A DNA stretch of 5,256 nucleotides from Anaerolineae bacterium (GTDB lineage: Bacteria; Chloroflexota; Anaerolineae; Aggregatilineales; Phototrophicaceae): NCBI GenBank assembly GCA_015492875.1, contig WGEI01000558.1:1-5256 (forward strand), written 5' to 3'. Made by a program: the position numbers and the translations under genes. The notes beneath the pieces were generated by a model, which saw nothing but the letters and a program-made list of their open reading frames with translations, was not told where the DNA came from and did not search any database. Shown in pieces: positions 1-5,256 of the stretch; positions within the stretch are counted from its first letter, which is position 1; each line of letters begins with the position of its first letter.

Positions 1-1718
1 GGAACAACTGTGCCATCAATATTGATGAGGAAATTGCCAATGTATTTTTGGCCGGGCAAGGGGCGGATACGCTGGCTGACCACTAATTCACCGCGAACGC
101 TGATATTCAAGAAGGCATCTACAGGCGTTGTATCACCACAGTCATCCTGATACCAGATTTCATATTCATATGAACCAGCGCGTAAGAAGCCTTCTGGCCA
201 GTAGATATAAGATACGGGCGTGGCTTGGGTATGGTTACAACCAATATTGCCGAAGGAGACCATACGGCCACCGCTGGCAACGCTGGGCTGGTCATCATAA
301 ACGGAATTACCCGCAGAATCGCGGATGAGCAGCTGCAAGTCTGCACCATTATTCCAGTACAGTGTGACTTCAATATCGCCAGATGGGAGATTTAGGGACT
401 GTATCTCTTCCGGTAAAGTAGAAACTTGCCCCGTGAGCAATAGCTCAAACTCGCCTTCTGTACCGCCTAAAGTTTGGCCATAGCGCGTTGCAACAACGGT
501 ATATTGGCCAGTCTGTAAGAGGCGCAAGTTCGAGATGGCGGAGTTAATCGTTCCGGTCGTGTCGTCATTAAAATCAACGACAGAGCCATCTGGCCCCAAT
601 AAGAATAACGATGTGTCTAGATTGCCAGCGGTTGCGTTCATTGATAAGGAGATAAGCTGGCTATCATCAACGGTGAAGCTATAGGTGAGATAGGGCTGTT
701 CGCTAGTAATAGCGCCATGCACTGGCACATCGAACTGAAGTGGCTGCGGTTGGGGCAAACTCGCCAAAGGTGTATCTAAAGTGCCGGTATAGACGCCGCC
801 ATTACCCGCTGTAGTTGTGCCATCATCAGCGATACGGAAATTAGTGACAAAAACACTATCCTGCCCATCCGCTGGTGGCAAAAGTGTACCAGAAATAGGC
901 GGCAGAGCATTCCCATCAACAGTGATGGTCACGGTAAAGTCTACAGGTTCTGGCAGCTCGCAAGCTTGGCGATAGAAAACCAGAATCTCATAGCTGCCAG
1001 TGGACACTGGGCCAGCCGGCCATTGGGCTTGTTCGACGGGGGTGGTTGTCAAAAGTTCGCAAAGGCCGTTGGCATCCGCGCCGAAAGCGCCACCATCTGC
1101 CGTTGAGCGGGAATCCCAATACAAATCGCCGCCGGTTGGTGTGCGAACTTGCAAGTTCAAATCTGCGGTTGTATTCCACGTGAGGATAATCTGCATCCCT
1201 GTTGTGGTAAGGACTTGGCCCGGCGGGCGATAAACCGCAGTATCTGTGGACGGGGCTACAGGTGTAGTTGCAACAGGCGTTGCGTCCGCAGTTGTTGGTG
1301 TGCCTGCTTCAACAACTAGTGATAAATCAAATGTACCTTCAGCAAGGGGAGCACCCGGCGCGCGGAAAACTGTCACATAATATGTGCCATCTTGCGATAA
1401 AGTTACACCCGACACAGTGACTGAGCCAACGCCATTAACATCAGCAGCTTGTGCTAAAGTTTCTCCCTGATTATCAGTTAAAAGCAAAGCAAGCGCCAAA
1501 CCGCTGGGCGAAGATGCTGTTAAAGAGATGCTATCGCCCGCAGAGGCATTATAGGTATAGACAAGAGCGTAGGTGCTGCCATCCAGCACCCCCGCAACAG
1601 ACACGCCCGGCTCCAGCACGCGAGTTGCGTCCTGCGCCAGTGTCAACGACGATGAAGCAATCGCCAGAATCACTACCAGCAATAGCCGCATCGGAAGTCG
1701 AACCATGTTACCGAGCAT
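1..1718 (-). CDS. Secreted multidomain protein with alternating PPC and YfaP-like domains (3' end outside window)
   Basis: This is an open frame of 572 codons running off the left edge without a stop. The ATG at 1718 is preceded by AGGGAG at 8-nt spacing; a second in-frame ATG (codon 5) has no such site. Residues 1-28 form a signal peptide (Arg7/Arg11, hydrophobic 12-21, likely cleavage after Thr-Leu-Ala28). No lipobox is seen. Residues 33-137 and 327-430 look like PPC (bacterial pre-peptidase C-terminal) beta-sandwiches, ending in GTYYVTVFR and GQYTVVATR. Residues 138-160 are a Thr/Pro/Ala linker. Residues 163-277 and 445-549 resemble the YfaP/DUF2135 family: a Trp, then Asp-Leu-x-Leu, a Gly-Gly, and a GSYE strand. 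The copies align gaplessly, 274 residues apart, each with two cysteines (220/253, 494/527), probably a disulfide. No catalytic domain is visible; one could follow beyond the edge. Role inferred: extracellular binding or adhesion. Coding is well supported; function is not. Confidence 0.85.
   Translation of the reverse strand, partial: MLGNMVRLPMRLLLVVILAIASSSLTLAQDATRVLEPGVSVAGVLDGSTYALVYTYNASAGDSISLTASSPSGLALALLLTDNQGETLAQAADVNGVGSVTVSGVTLSQDGTYYVTVFRAPGAPLAEGTFDLSLVVEAGTPTTADATPVATTPVAPSTDTAVYRPPGQVLTTTGMQIILTWNTTADLNLQVRTPTGGDLYWDSRSTADGGAFGADANGLCELLTTTPVEQAQWPAGPVSTGSYEILVFYRQACELPEPVDFTVTITVDGNALPPISGTLLPPADGQDSVFVTNFRIADDGTTTAGNGGVYTGTLDTPLASLPQPQPLQFDVPVHGAITSEQPYLTYSFTVDDSQLISLSMNATAGNLDTSLFLLGPDGSVVDFNDDTTGTINSAISNLRLLQTGQYTVVATRYGQTLGGTEGEFELLLTGQVSTLPEEIQSLNLPSGDIEVTLYWNNGADLQLLIRDSAGNSVYDDQPSVASGGRMVSFGNIGCNHTQATPVSYIYWPEGFLRAGSYEYEIWYQDDCGDTTPVDAFLNISVRGELVVSQRIRPLPGQKYIGNFLINIDGTVV
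72..386 (-). other. Second YfaP-like (DUF2135-type) domain
   Basis: Residues 445-549 of the protein starting at 1718. Trp455, Asp460-Leu461, Gly483-Gly484, Cys494, Trp507-Pro-x-Gly, Gly515-Ser-Tyr517 and Cys527 each lie exactly 274 residues after their counterpart in the first copy. The segment just after it (YIGNFLINIDGT, residues 559-570) resembles the one after copy one (FVTNFRIADDGT, 290-301), suggesting a third unit begins before the window ends. Confidence 0.5.
429..740 (-). other. Second PPC-like domain of the secreted protein
   Basis: Residues 327-430 of the protein starting at 1718. It has 'YLTYSFTVDDSQLISLSM', then 'LDTSLFLLGPDGSVV' followed by the Asp-rich FNDDTTG, then 'LLQTGQYTVVATR'. 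This is a more canonical PPC sequence than the first copy: 'D..L.L..PDG..v..nDD......S.I......G.Y.v.v'. Confidence 0.65.
888..1232 (-). other. First YfaP-like (DUF2135-type) domain
   Basis: Residues 163-277 of the protein starting at 1718. Visible landmarks are Trp181, Asp186-Leu187 (ADLNLQVRTPTGG), Gly209-Gly210, Cys220-Glu221, Trp233-Pro-x-Gly, Gly241-Ser-Tyr243 and Cys253. The 'W....DL.L.V..P.G' opening and the later Gly/Tyr strand are what YfaP-like domains show. Cys220 and Cys253 probably form a disulfide, in keeping with export. Confidence 0.5.
1308..1622 (-). other. First PPC-like domain of the secreted protein
   Basis: Residues 33-137 of the protein starting at 1718. The stretch opens with a 'V..G.LDG' type beta strand, continues with 'Y.Y.ASAGDSISL' and closes with 'DGTYYVTVFR' and a 'FDLSL' strand, the usual order in PPC domains. 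In that family the fold is a non-catalytic beta-sandwich found in secreted proteins. The assignment is by pattern, without a profile search. Confidence 0.6.
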
Positions 1719-1828
1719 GGAGTGTTCTCCCTACTAGTTCGGAAAAAAGGATAAACTATCTGCGCTTCAAAGTGTAACGGATAACGCCATTAAACGCTAT
1801 GCAAGGAATTTGACGATTACCCTCTTAT
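1719..1828. other. Intergenic gap between the M23 peptidase and the secreted protein gene
   Basis: These 110 bp form the only real non-coding stretch in the window. Apart from the ribosome binding site, I see no convincing -35/-10 pair and no strong hairpin. A short GATA-GTT-TATC stem followed by CTTTTTT (minus strand) is too weak to call a terminator. The third gene could be read from the same transcript or from a promoter I cannot recognise here. Confidence 0.6.
1727..1732 (-). promoter_or_regulatory. Ribosome binding site of the secreted PPC/YfaP-like protein
   Basis: On the minus strand this reads AGGGAG, 8 nt before the ATG at 1718. It decides the start in favour of this ATG over the in-frame ATG at codon 5 (1706), which lacks a comparable site. 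Confidence 0.65.
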
Positions 1829-3088
1829 TTAAGGTGAATCGGGTACAGGGGTTGGAACGGGCGGGCGCAATTCTGCGAAATTTGTACGCCCCTCAAGAAC
1901 TTCTACAACTTCTGCAATGCGAACCCCGTCGATAGTGGTTATGAGTTCATATTTACCAACCGGCACATCGGGAACAACAAAATTTTCGTTCCAGCGCGGG
2001 TCTGGTTGAACATCGGAGCCAGTATTGTTAAACACATATGTTGTCACAGTGGGCGAAGTCTCTAAGAGTAGACCGGTTGCCCAATTACGAACAGTCACTT
2101 CGGCGTCCTCGATAAAGTGCCCTTCTTCATCGACAACACGCCCGGCAATCACGCCATGACCAACATATGGCACCATCCACAGCAAGGGGTTATAAGTATC
2201 GCGGTAACGGTCGCCGCCCATGCGCACCTCAAAATGCACATGCGGGCCACTCACATTGCCAGTTTCTCCGATGAGGCCGATTACATCACCGGCGCTAACC
2301 CGCTCGCCACTACGGACGAGAGCACGAGAGAGATGGGCATAAAGGGTATAGAGCGGTTGCCCGTCATAACCGAAATCATGTTGAATGAAGACAGCATTGC
2401 CATAGGAGGCCGTGTTTTGAAAAAAGCCATCGCCAGCCCCATGCAAAACGATACCATCCGCTGCCGCCCGCGCAGTTTCTCCAATAGCGTTGGGGAAATC
2501 GATGCCATGGTGAATACGCCACGGGTTCTCCTTATCGGGGCCATCTGAGCCATAGCTGTAGAAAAACAGGCCGGCATTATTAGCGTTCGCTTCTACTGGG
2601 CGGCGGAACCAATAATGGTCGCGACCAAAGGGGTCTCTTGATAGCGGCGGCTCTAGTGCAGGTGGCTGCCAAACAGGTGTGGGGCCATCATCGCTATCGG
2701 AAAGCACAACCACATCTTCATCTTCATCTAAAGTTGTGGGGACAGGGGTTGGCGGCACAAACTCAACCACAGACACAATATCGGGGTTACTATCTACGGC
2801 AGCAGCCTCGACAGGCGTCGCGGTGGGGCCATCCGATGCGGGTAAAGTTGGCGGCACAAACTCTTGTGCAGGCGCAACTAGTGGTGTCACTGCGCCATCA
2901 TTTGATAAGCCGCCCTGCCTTAATACGGCTTCCCATGCGTTCACCGTTGGGGATGGGATAAGCTGTGTGGGGATAATGGGACGGACGCCACTTGGTTGGG
3001 CGTTCATCGCTAAAATAGCGATAAAAACACCGAAAACGCCTATAATCATCAAGCCAGAAAAGATATTTGCACCTATACGGCGGCGCAT
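1829..3088 (-). CDS. Membrane-anchored M23 (LytM-type) metallopeptidase with C-terminal beta-sandwich
   Basis: A 419-residue protein ending in TAA. Residues 9-29 form an N-terminal membrane anchor after Met-Arg-Arg-Arg, so the rest should lie outside the membrane. Residues 30-150 are a low-complexity Pro/Thr/Val linker with an acidic patch (121-134). Residues 160-305 are the M23 domain with HxxxD (His193, Asp197 in HHGIDF), the middle His252 (LYAHLS) and HxH (His283, His285 in GPHVHFEV). All expected zinc ligands and catalytic histidines are present, so an active zinc endopeptidase cutting peptidoglycan cross-bridges or stems is likely. Residues 312-408 (IAGRVVDEEG onward) resemble a carboxypeptidase regulatory-like beta-sandwich, perhaps for binding. 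The ATG at 3088 is preferred over the in-frame TTG at 3112, which overlaps the upstream gene, because AAGGAGG lies 5 nt before it. It follows the upstream stop by one base, so the two are coupled. Confidence 0.93.
   Translation of the reverse strand: MRRRIGANIFSGLMIIGVFGVFIAILAMNAQPSGVRPIIPTQLIPSPTVNAWEAVLRQGGLSNDGAVTPLVAPAQEFVPPTLPASDGPTATPVEAAAVDSNPDIVSVVEFVPPTPVPTTLDEDEDVVVLSDSDDGPTPVWQPPALEPPLSRDPFGRDHYWFRRPVEANANNAGLFFYSYGSDGPDKENPWRIHHGIDFPNAIGETARAAADGIVLHGAGDGFFQNTASYGNAVFIQHDFGYDGQPLYTLYAHLSRALVRSGERVSAGDVIGLIGETGNVSGPHVHFEVRMGGDRYRDTYNPLLWMVPYVGHGVIAGRVVDEEGHFIEDAEVTVRNWATGLLLETSPTVTTYVFNNTGSDVQPDPRWNENFVVPDVPVGKYELITTIDGVRIAEVVEVLEGRTNFAELRPPVPTPVPDSP
1865..2155 (-). other. Carboxypeptidase regulatory-like (beta-sandwich) C-terminal domain
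   Basis: Residues 312-408 of the protein starting at 3088. The opening 'GVIAGRVVDEEGHFIEDAEVTV' and later 'VPDVPVGKYELITTIDG' follow the usual layout of this fold ('G.V.d..G.pi.gA.V.v ... dvp.G.Y.l'). In other proteins it is a non-catalytic accessory domain. Here it may position the peptidase on the wall or a surface polymer. Confidence 0.65.
2174..2611 (-). other. M23/LytM catalytic domain
   Basis: Residues 160-305 of the protein starting at 3088. The domain carries His193 and Asp197 (first zinc motif), His252 and the HxH pair 283/285, with the 'G..v.aGd.IG..G.TG...GPHvHfE' run typical of lysostaphin-like peptidases. An extra loop (about residues 171-190, rich in Gly, Ser, Asp and Asn) precedes the first zinc motif. 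Confidence 0.9.
2748..2863 (-). repeat. 17-bp direct repeat in the peptidase linker
   Basis: Identical 17-bp copies at 2748-2764 and 2847-2863 (plus strand GTTGGCGGCACAAACTC) lie exactly 99 bp apart, so they are in frame. Both encode Glu-Phe-Val-Pro-Pro-Thr. This points to a past in-frame duplication within the linker between the anchor and the catalytic domain; the sequence between the copies has since diverged. Confidence 0.75.
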
Positions 3089-3089
3089 A

Positions 3090-5256
3090 TCAGCCTCCTT
3101 CATCAGAGACAATAGGGGTCGGGGTGGGCGTGGGCACGAAACCGCCTAGCTGCGATTCGGTATAAATCTCTAACATAGCTTCGTACCACGACAGGCCTTC
3201 TGATTTTAGATATAGCCAGTAGTTGATGGTGTTGACATTGCTCAGCCAATCGCTACCAGCGGGGACACGTTCCCAACCATAATCAGCAGCAAGCTGGGTG
3301 AAATCAATGTAGTAGCCTTGCGGCATTTCGCTGCGTAAGCGGCCACCTTGTGAATAGGCTTCTATATCGCCGGATTGGGCACTCAAGAAGTCCCAAGGCA
3401 TGCGGCGCAACGGTTCGCCAAGTTGGCCATCCTGCGCATCTTCGGCCACGCGGACATAAACGCGCCAGTAAGTTTCTAGGCCAATATCTTCGCGCACAAT
3501 TTCAACAGGGGGCGGGAAGCCATAAATAGAGTCGCGTCGTATGGAGAAGGCGCGGCCAGTCTTATGCCAGTCACGCGGGGATTCACCCGGTTGTGGCGGG
3601 CGGTCTGTATCCCAAAAAGCGTCTTCTAACTGGCCGAGAAAATCCCAGCCAGCCTCTTCCAACACACGCTCGCGTAAGGCGTTGAACGAATCGTTAACGC
3701 GGTCGCTTAAATAGGCCAATGGCGCATTCACGCCAGAAAGGTCGCCCAAGCCATATTTGCCATTGCGGTTTAAGCTGGCCTGCTCGGTATACAGTGGTTC
3801 TGTTTGGGCAGGCTCTAGCCCACCGGAGTTAACGAAGGCAGCGGGCAGTGGCGCAGAAGTCCATGTTGGCCCGGTTGCGCCAGATTGAACGGCAATAATA
3901 GACGTCGGCGCGCCTGCTACGTTATAAGGCATGGCGAATAGATGTGTGCCATCTATGGTATCGGCGGCGAAAACGAGGCTTAAGCCATCGGGCGACCATG
4001 AGGGCATACGCCCTGCCCCAAGCACAGTAGGTGTTGCGCCAGGGTTATGCGCTGGTTTAACAAATACTTTCTCCACGCCATTATCAAGCGCGCTGTAAGC
4101 GATGAACTGACCATCGGGCGACCATGACGGGTAATCTTCAAAGCGCTCTGGTGTATTGGTCAAATTAAAGACTTCGCCAGTGTCGAGGGAAAAGATGTAA
4201 ATATCTTGATTGCCATCACGCCACGAAACGAACGCAATTTCGCGGCCTAAAGGTGACCATGCGGGCGAGAAATCGGGGGCGGGATGAGTGGTTAGTGATT
4301 GTGGCGGTTGAGAGCCATCGACGGGTAAAACCCAGATGTCTAAATTGCCATTTTGGTAACTTTCGTAAACTAACCATTCACCACTATCAGGACTCCATGA
4401 CGGTCTGGCTTGGAATGAAATATCGAAAGTCATGCGCTGTGTTTCATTGGTGATGACATTGTAAATATAAATATCCCAATTGCCATCACGGCGAGAGGCG
4501 AAGGCCAAACGAGTGCCATCGGGTGACCAAGCAGGGTCGCGGTCATCTGCAGTATCATTCGTTAAGCGTAAGGGGGGATGCGTATTCCCGACCCCCACAG
4601 CCCAAATATCAGTTTGCCCATTTTCGCGGATGGTATAAGCAATTGTGCCGCGAACCTGTAGGAACTCTGGCACGGGTGTCGCTGTGGGAATTGGAGTGTT
4701 TTGAACGCTGCTGATGGGGTTAGAGGTCGGCTCTGGTTCGTTGAGCAATACACTACTAGCAGAATTCACCACACTATTCGGAACGACCGGTCTGGCAGAG
4801 CGGGCGGGGTCTGTGGCATAAAGAATAACGCCAATGACAACAATGCCCAACAGAATGAAGAACCCACTGAGCACGCGATTGCTGGTACGTAACGGGTCTT
4901 CAATAACAAGTTGTTCAACGACGGGCACATCTTCTGGTTTAGGGTGTGCCATCATGCTAGTTGCGGATGTTCCCGCTGCGCTCGCGGCGACGGTCTTGGC
5001 GGAGCGCGCGCCTGTCCGCACAGCAGAGCCAGATGCACGCCCCAACAAACGGAGGAGCACTATACCAATGAAGCTAATAAACGCCCAGATGCGCAATAAT
5101 GCGCCGCGAATGATGCTCCATAGGAGCGCTAAAATGCCTTTGATGACGGCTAGTAAACGGCGCATAGCATCTAATAGCAAGGATGCAAGCCCAACAATCA
5201 GGGCGAAAATCCCCCCTAAGATTGAGCCAGCGCCGCCTCCTGCTCCATAGATGAAG
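3090..5256 (-). CDS. Membrane-anchored TolB-like (PD40) propeller protein with unusual C-terminal domain (5' end outside window)
   Basis: The frame gives 721 residues here, ending in TGA. It stays open to the right edge, where residues 1-25 (FIYGAGGG onward) read as membrane-like, so the TTG at 5180 is probably not the start. Numbered from that TTG: a hydrophobic Arg-dotted region to about 48, a polar Ala/Ser stretch, a transmembrane helix at 103-122, a Ser/Pro/Thr linker, and a six-bladed propeller at 178-444. The blades show the 'WSPDG' motif (PAWSPDG, PSWSPDS, PAWSPLG, PSWSPDG twice, then degenerate PTWTSAP), each paired with a 'DIW/DIY' type strand. This is the PD40 repeat known from TolB. 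Residues 485-672 are a separate domain that may be a degenerate M15/VanY fold. The tail is Thr/Pro rich. It is not TolB itself, which is a soluble periplasmic protein without these flanking parts. The role is inferred as binding of an envelope partner. The gene is coupled to the M23 peptidase. Confidence 0.85.
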   Translation of the reverse strand, partial: FIYGAGGGAGSILGGIFALIVGLASLLLDAMRRLLAVIKGILALLWSIIRGALLRIWAFISFIGIVLLRLLGRASGSAVRTGARSAKTVAASAAGTSATSMMAHPKPEDVPVVEQLVIEDPLRTSNRVLSGFFILLGIVVIGVILYATDPARSARPVVPNSVVNSASSVLLNEPEPTSNPISSVQNTPIPTATPVPEFLQVRGTIAYTIRENGQTDIWAVGVGNTHPPLRLTNDTADDRDPAWSPDGTRLAFASRRDGNWDIYIYNVITNETQRMTFDISFQARPSWSPDSGEWLVYESYQNGNLDIWVLPVDGSQPPQSLTTHPAPDFSPAWSPLGREIAFVSWRDGNQDIYIFSLDTGEVFNLTNTPERFEDYPSWSPDGQFIAYSALDNGVEKVFVKPAHNPGATPTVLGAGRMPSWSPDGLSLVFAADTIDGTHLFAMPYNVAGAPTSIIAVQSGATGPTWTSAPLPAAFVNSGGLEPAQTEPLYTEQASLNRNGKYGLGDLSGVNAPLAYLSDRVNDSFNALRERVLEEAGWDFLGQLEDAFWDTDRPPQPGESPRDWHKTGRAFSIRRDSIYGFPPPVEIVREDIGLETYWRVYVRVAEDAQDGQLGEPLRRMPWDFLSAQSGDIEAYSQGGRLRSEMPQGYYIDFTQLAADYGWERVPAGSDWLSNVNTINYWLYLKSEGLSWYEAMLEIYTESQLGGFVPTPTPTPIVSDEGG
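3094..3100 (-). promoter_or_regulatory. Shine-Dalgarno of the M23 peptidase, embedded in the upstream gene
   Basis: The minus strand reads AAGGAGG here, 5 nt before the ATG at 3088. The same bases are part of the final codons GAA GGA GGC (Glu-Gly-Gly) of the upstream gene, whose TGA ends one base before the ATG. Ribosomes finishing the upstream gene can reload directly, so output of the two proteins should be linked. Confidence 0.85.
3165..3728 (-). other. C-terminal domain of the propeller protein, possibly a degenerate M15/VanY-like peptidase fold
   Basis: Residues 485-672 counted from the TTG at 5180. A helix (LSDRVNDSFNALRERVLEEA) leads to DWHKTGRAFSI (His539), which recalls the SxHxxGxAxD zinc motif of M15 peptidases but with Asp for the first Ser and Ser for the last Asp. 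Later, LAADYGWERVP and NYWLY sit where M15 enzymes have 'A..yGF..ry' and the 'EpWH' motif, here without Glu or His. An extra beta-rich insert (about 560-600) lies between. If related, it is probably non-catalytic. It could equally be an unrelated uncharacterised domain. Confidence 0.4.
3849..4649 (-). repeat. Six PD40 propeller blades; DNA period about 127-138 bp
   Basis: The region encodes six blades of about 40-45 residues. The sequence encoding Ser/Ala-Trp-Ser-Pro-Asp-Gly recurs at DNA level: CCATCGGGCGACCATGA (plus strand) is exact near 3985 and 4111, with variants near 4250, 4390 and 4515. The first strand pair (GTIAYTIRENGQTDIWAVG) lacks its own WSPDG and would pair with the final degenerate PTWTSAP to close the ring, the usual propeller arrangement. 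Confidence 0.85.
4815..4874 (-). other. Transmembrane helix of the propeller protein
   Basis: Residues 103-122 counted from the TTG at 5180 (VLSGFFILLGIVVIGVILYA) form a 20-residue hydrophobic segment. It is preceded by DPLRTSNR and followed by a polar linker, so it would anchor the propeller to the membrane. Which side the propeller lies on depends on the missing N-terminus; outside is likely, given the Pro/Thr linker that follows. Confidence 0.85.
5037..5255 (-). other. N-terminal hydrophobic, Gly-rich membrane region of the propeller protein
   Basis: The reading frame upstream of the TTG at 5180 contains no stop. It encodes Gly-rich then Ile/Leu/Val-rich sequence (GGIFALIVGLASLL), continuous in character with the downstream stretch ILALLWSIIRGALLRIW. 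Regularly spaced arginines and lysine suggest membrane-embedded or amphipathic helices. Their number and topology cannot be fixed because the start is missing. Confidence 0.6.

Noticed and set aside
1742..1760. Rho-independent terminator after the peptidase gene
   Set aside because: The stem is only four A/T-rich pairs (GATA/TATC) before CTTTTTT and lies close to the next ribosome binding site; too weak to call.
1451..1777. Plus-strand open frame of 108 codons across the start of the secreted protein
   Set aside because: It overlaps a clear signal peptide and PPC domain on the other strand. Its Arg/Pro/Gln-rich product looks like an antisense artefact.
1760..1815. Sigma-70-like promoter for the secreted protein gene
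   Set aside because: TTGCAT and TACACT elements exist on the minus strand but are 22 nt apart. No pair with 16-18 nt spacing and good matches was found.
2117..2548. Plus-strand open frame of 143 codons
   Set aside because: It lies opposite the M23 catalytic domain, whose motifs are clear on the minus strand. Its product shows no coherent domain and it has no ribosome binding site.
3089..3112. TTG at 3112 as start of the M23 peptidase
   Set aside because: It would overlap the upstream gene by 23 bp and has no well-placed Shine-Dalgarno, whereas the ATG at 3088 has an optimal one.
2679..3149. Plus-strand open frame of 156 codons rich in Ser, Thr and Gly
   Set aside because: It is the antisense shadow of the Pro/Thr linker and anchor of the peptidase; its low complexity follows from the repeated linker codons.
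4834..5250. Plus-strand open frame of 138 codons
   Set aside because: It is antisense to the membrane region of the propeller protein and has no recognisable features.

Overview
The window carries three large genes, all on the minus strand and all predicted to be exported or membrane-tethered. Nearly every base is coding, and no RNA gene, mobile element or CRISPR array is visible. The organism is probably a bacterium of the phylum Chloroflexota (Anaerolineae-like). This is inferred from proline/threonine linkers of the 'PTATPVPE' and 'VPTPTPTP' type, the exported PD40-propeller protein, and the mix of PPC and YfaP-like domains. No marker gene is present to confirm it.

In the direction of transcription (right to left) the layout is as follows. 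(1) From beyond 5256 down to 3090 lies the 3' part of a membrane-anchored protein. It has an N-terminal hydrophobic region, one clear transmembrane helix, a six-bladed TolB-like (PD40) beta-propeller, and a C-terminal domain of about 190 residues that I suspect is a degenerate M15/VanY-like peptidase fold. The reading frame stays open to the right edge, so the true start is outside the window. (2) From 3088 to 1829 lies a membrane-anchored M23 (LytM-type) metallopeptidase with all zinc and catalytic residues and a C-terminal carboxypeptidase-regulatory-like beta-sandwich. It starts one base after the upstream stop codon, and its strong Shine-Dalgarno sequence lies inside the last codons of the upstream gene, so the two are almost certainly co-transcribed and translationally coupled. 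(3) After a 110-bp gap, from 1718 to the left edge, lies the 5' part of a secreted protein with a signal peptide. It alternates PPC domains with YfaP-like domains, and the two YfaP-like copies align without gaps at an exact 274-residue period, each with a cysteine pair.

Together the genes look like a cell-surface module: an anchored propeller protein that may bind an envelope ligand, an anchored peptidoglycan endopeptidase, and a secreted multidomain adhesin or binding protein. The shared job is inferred from domain content and gene order. No individual substrate is shown by the sequence.
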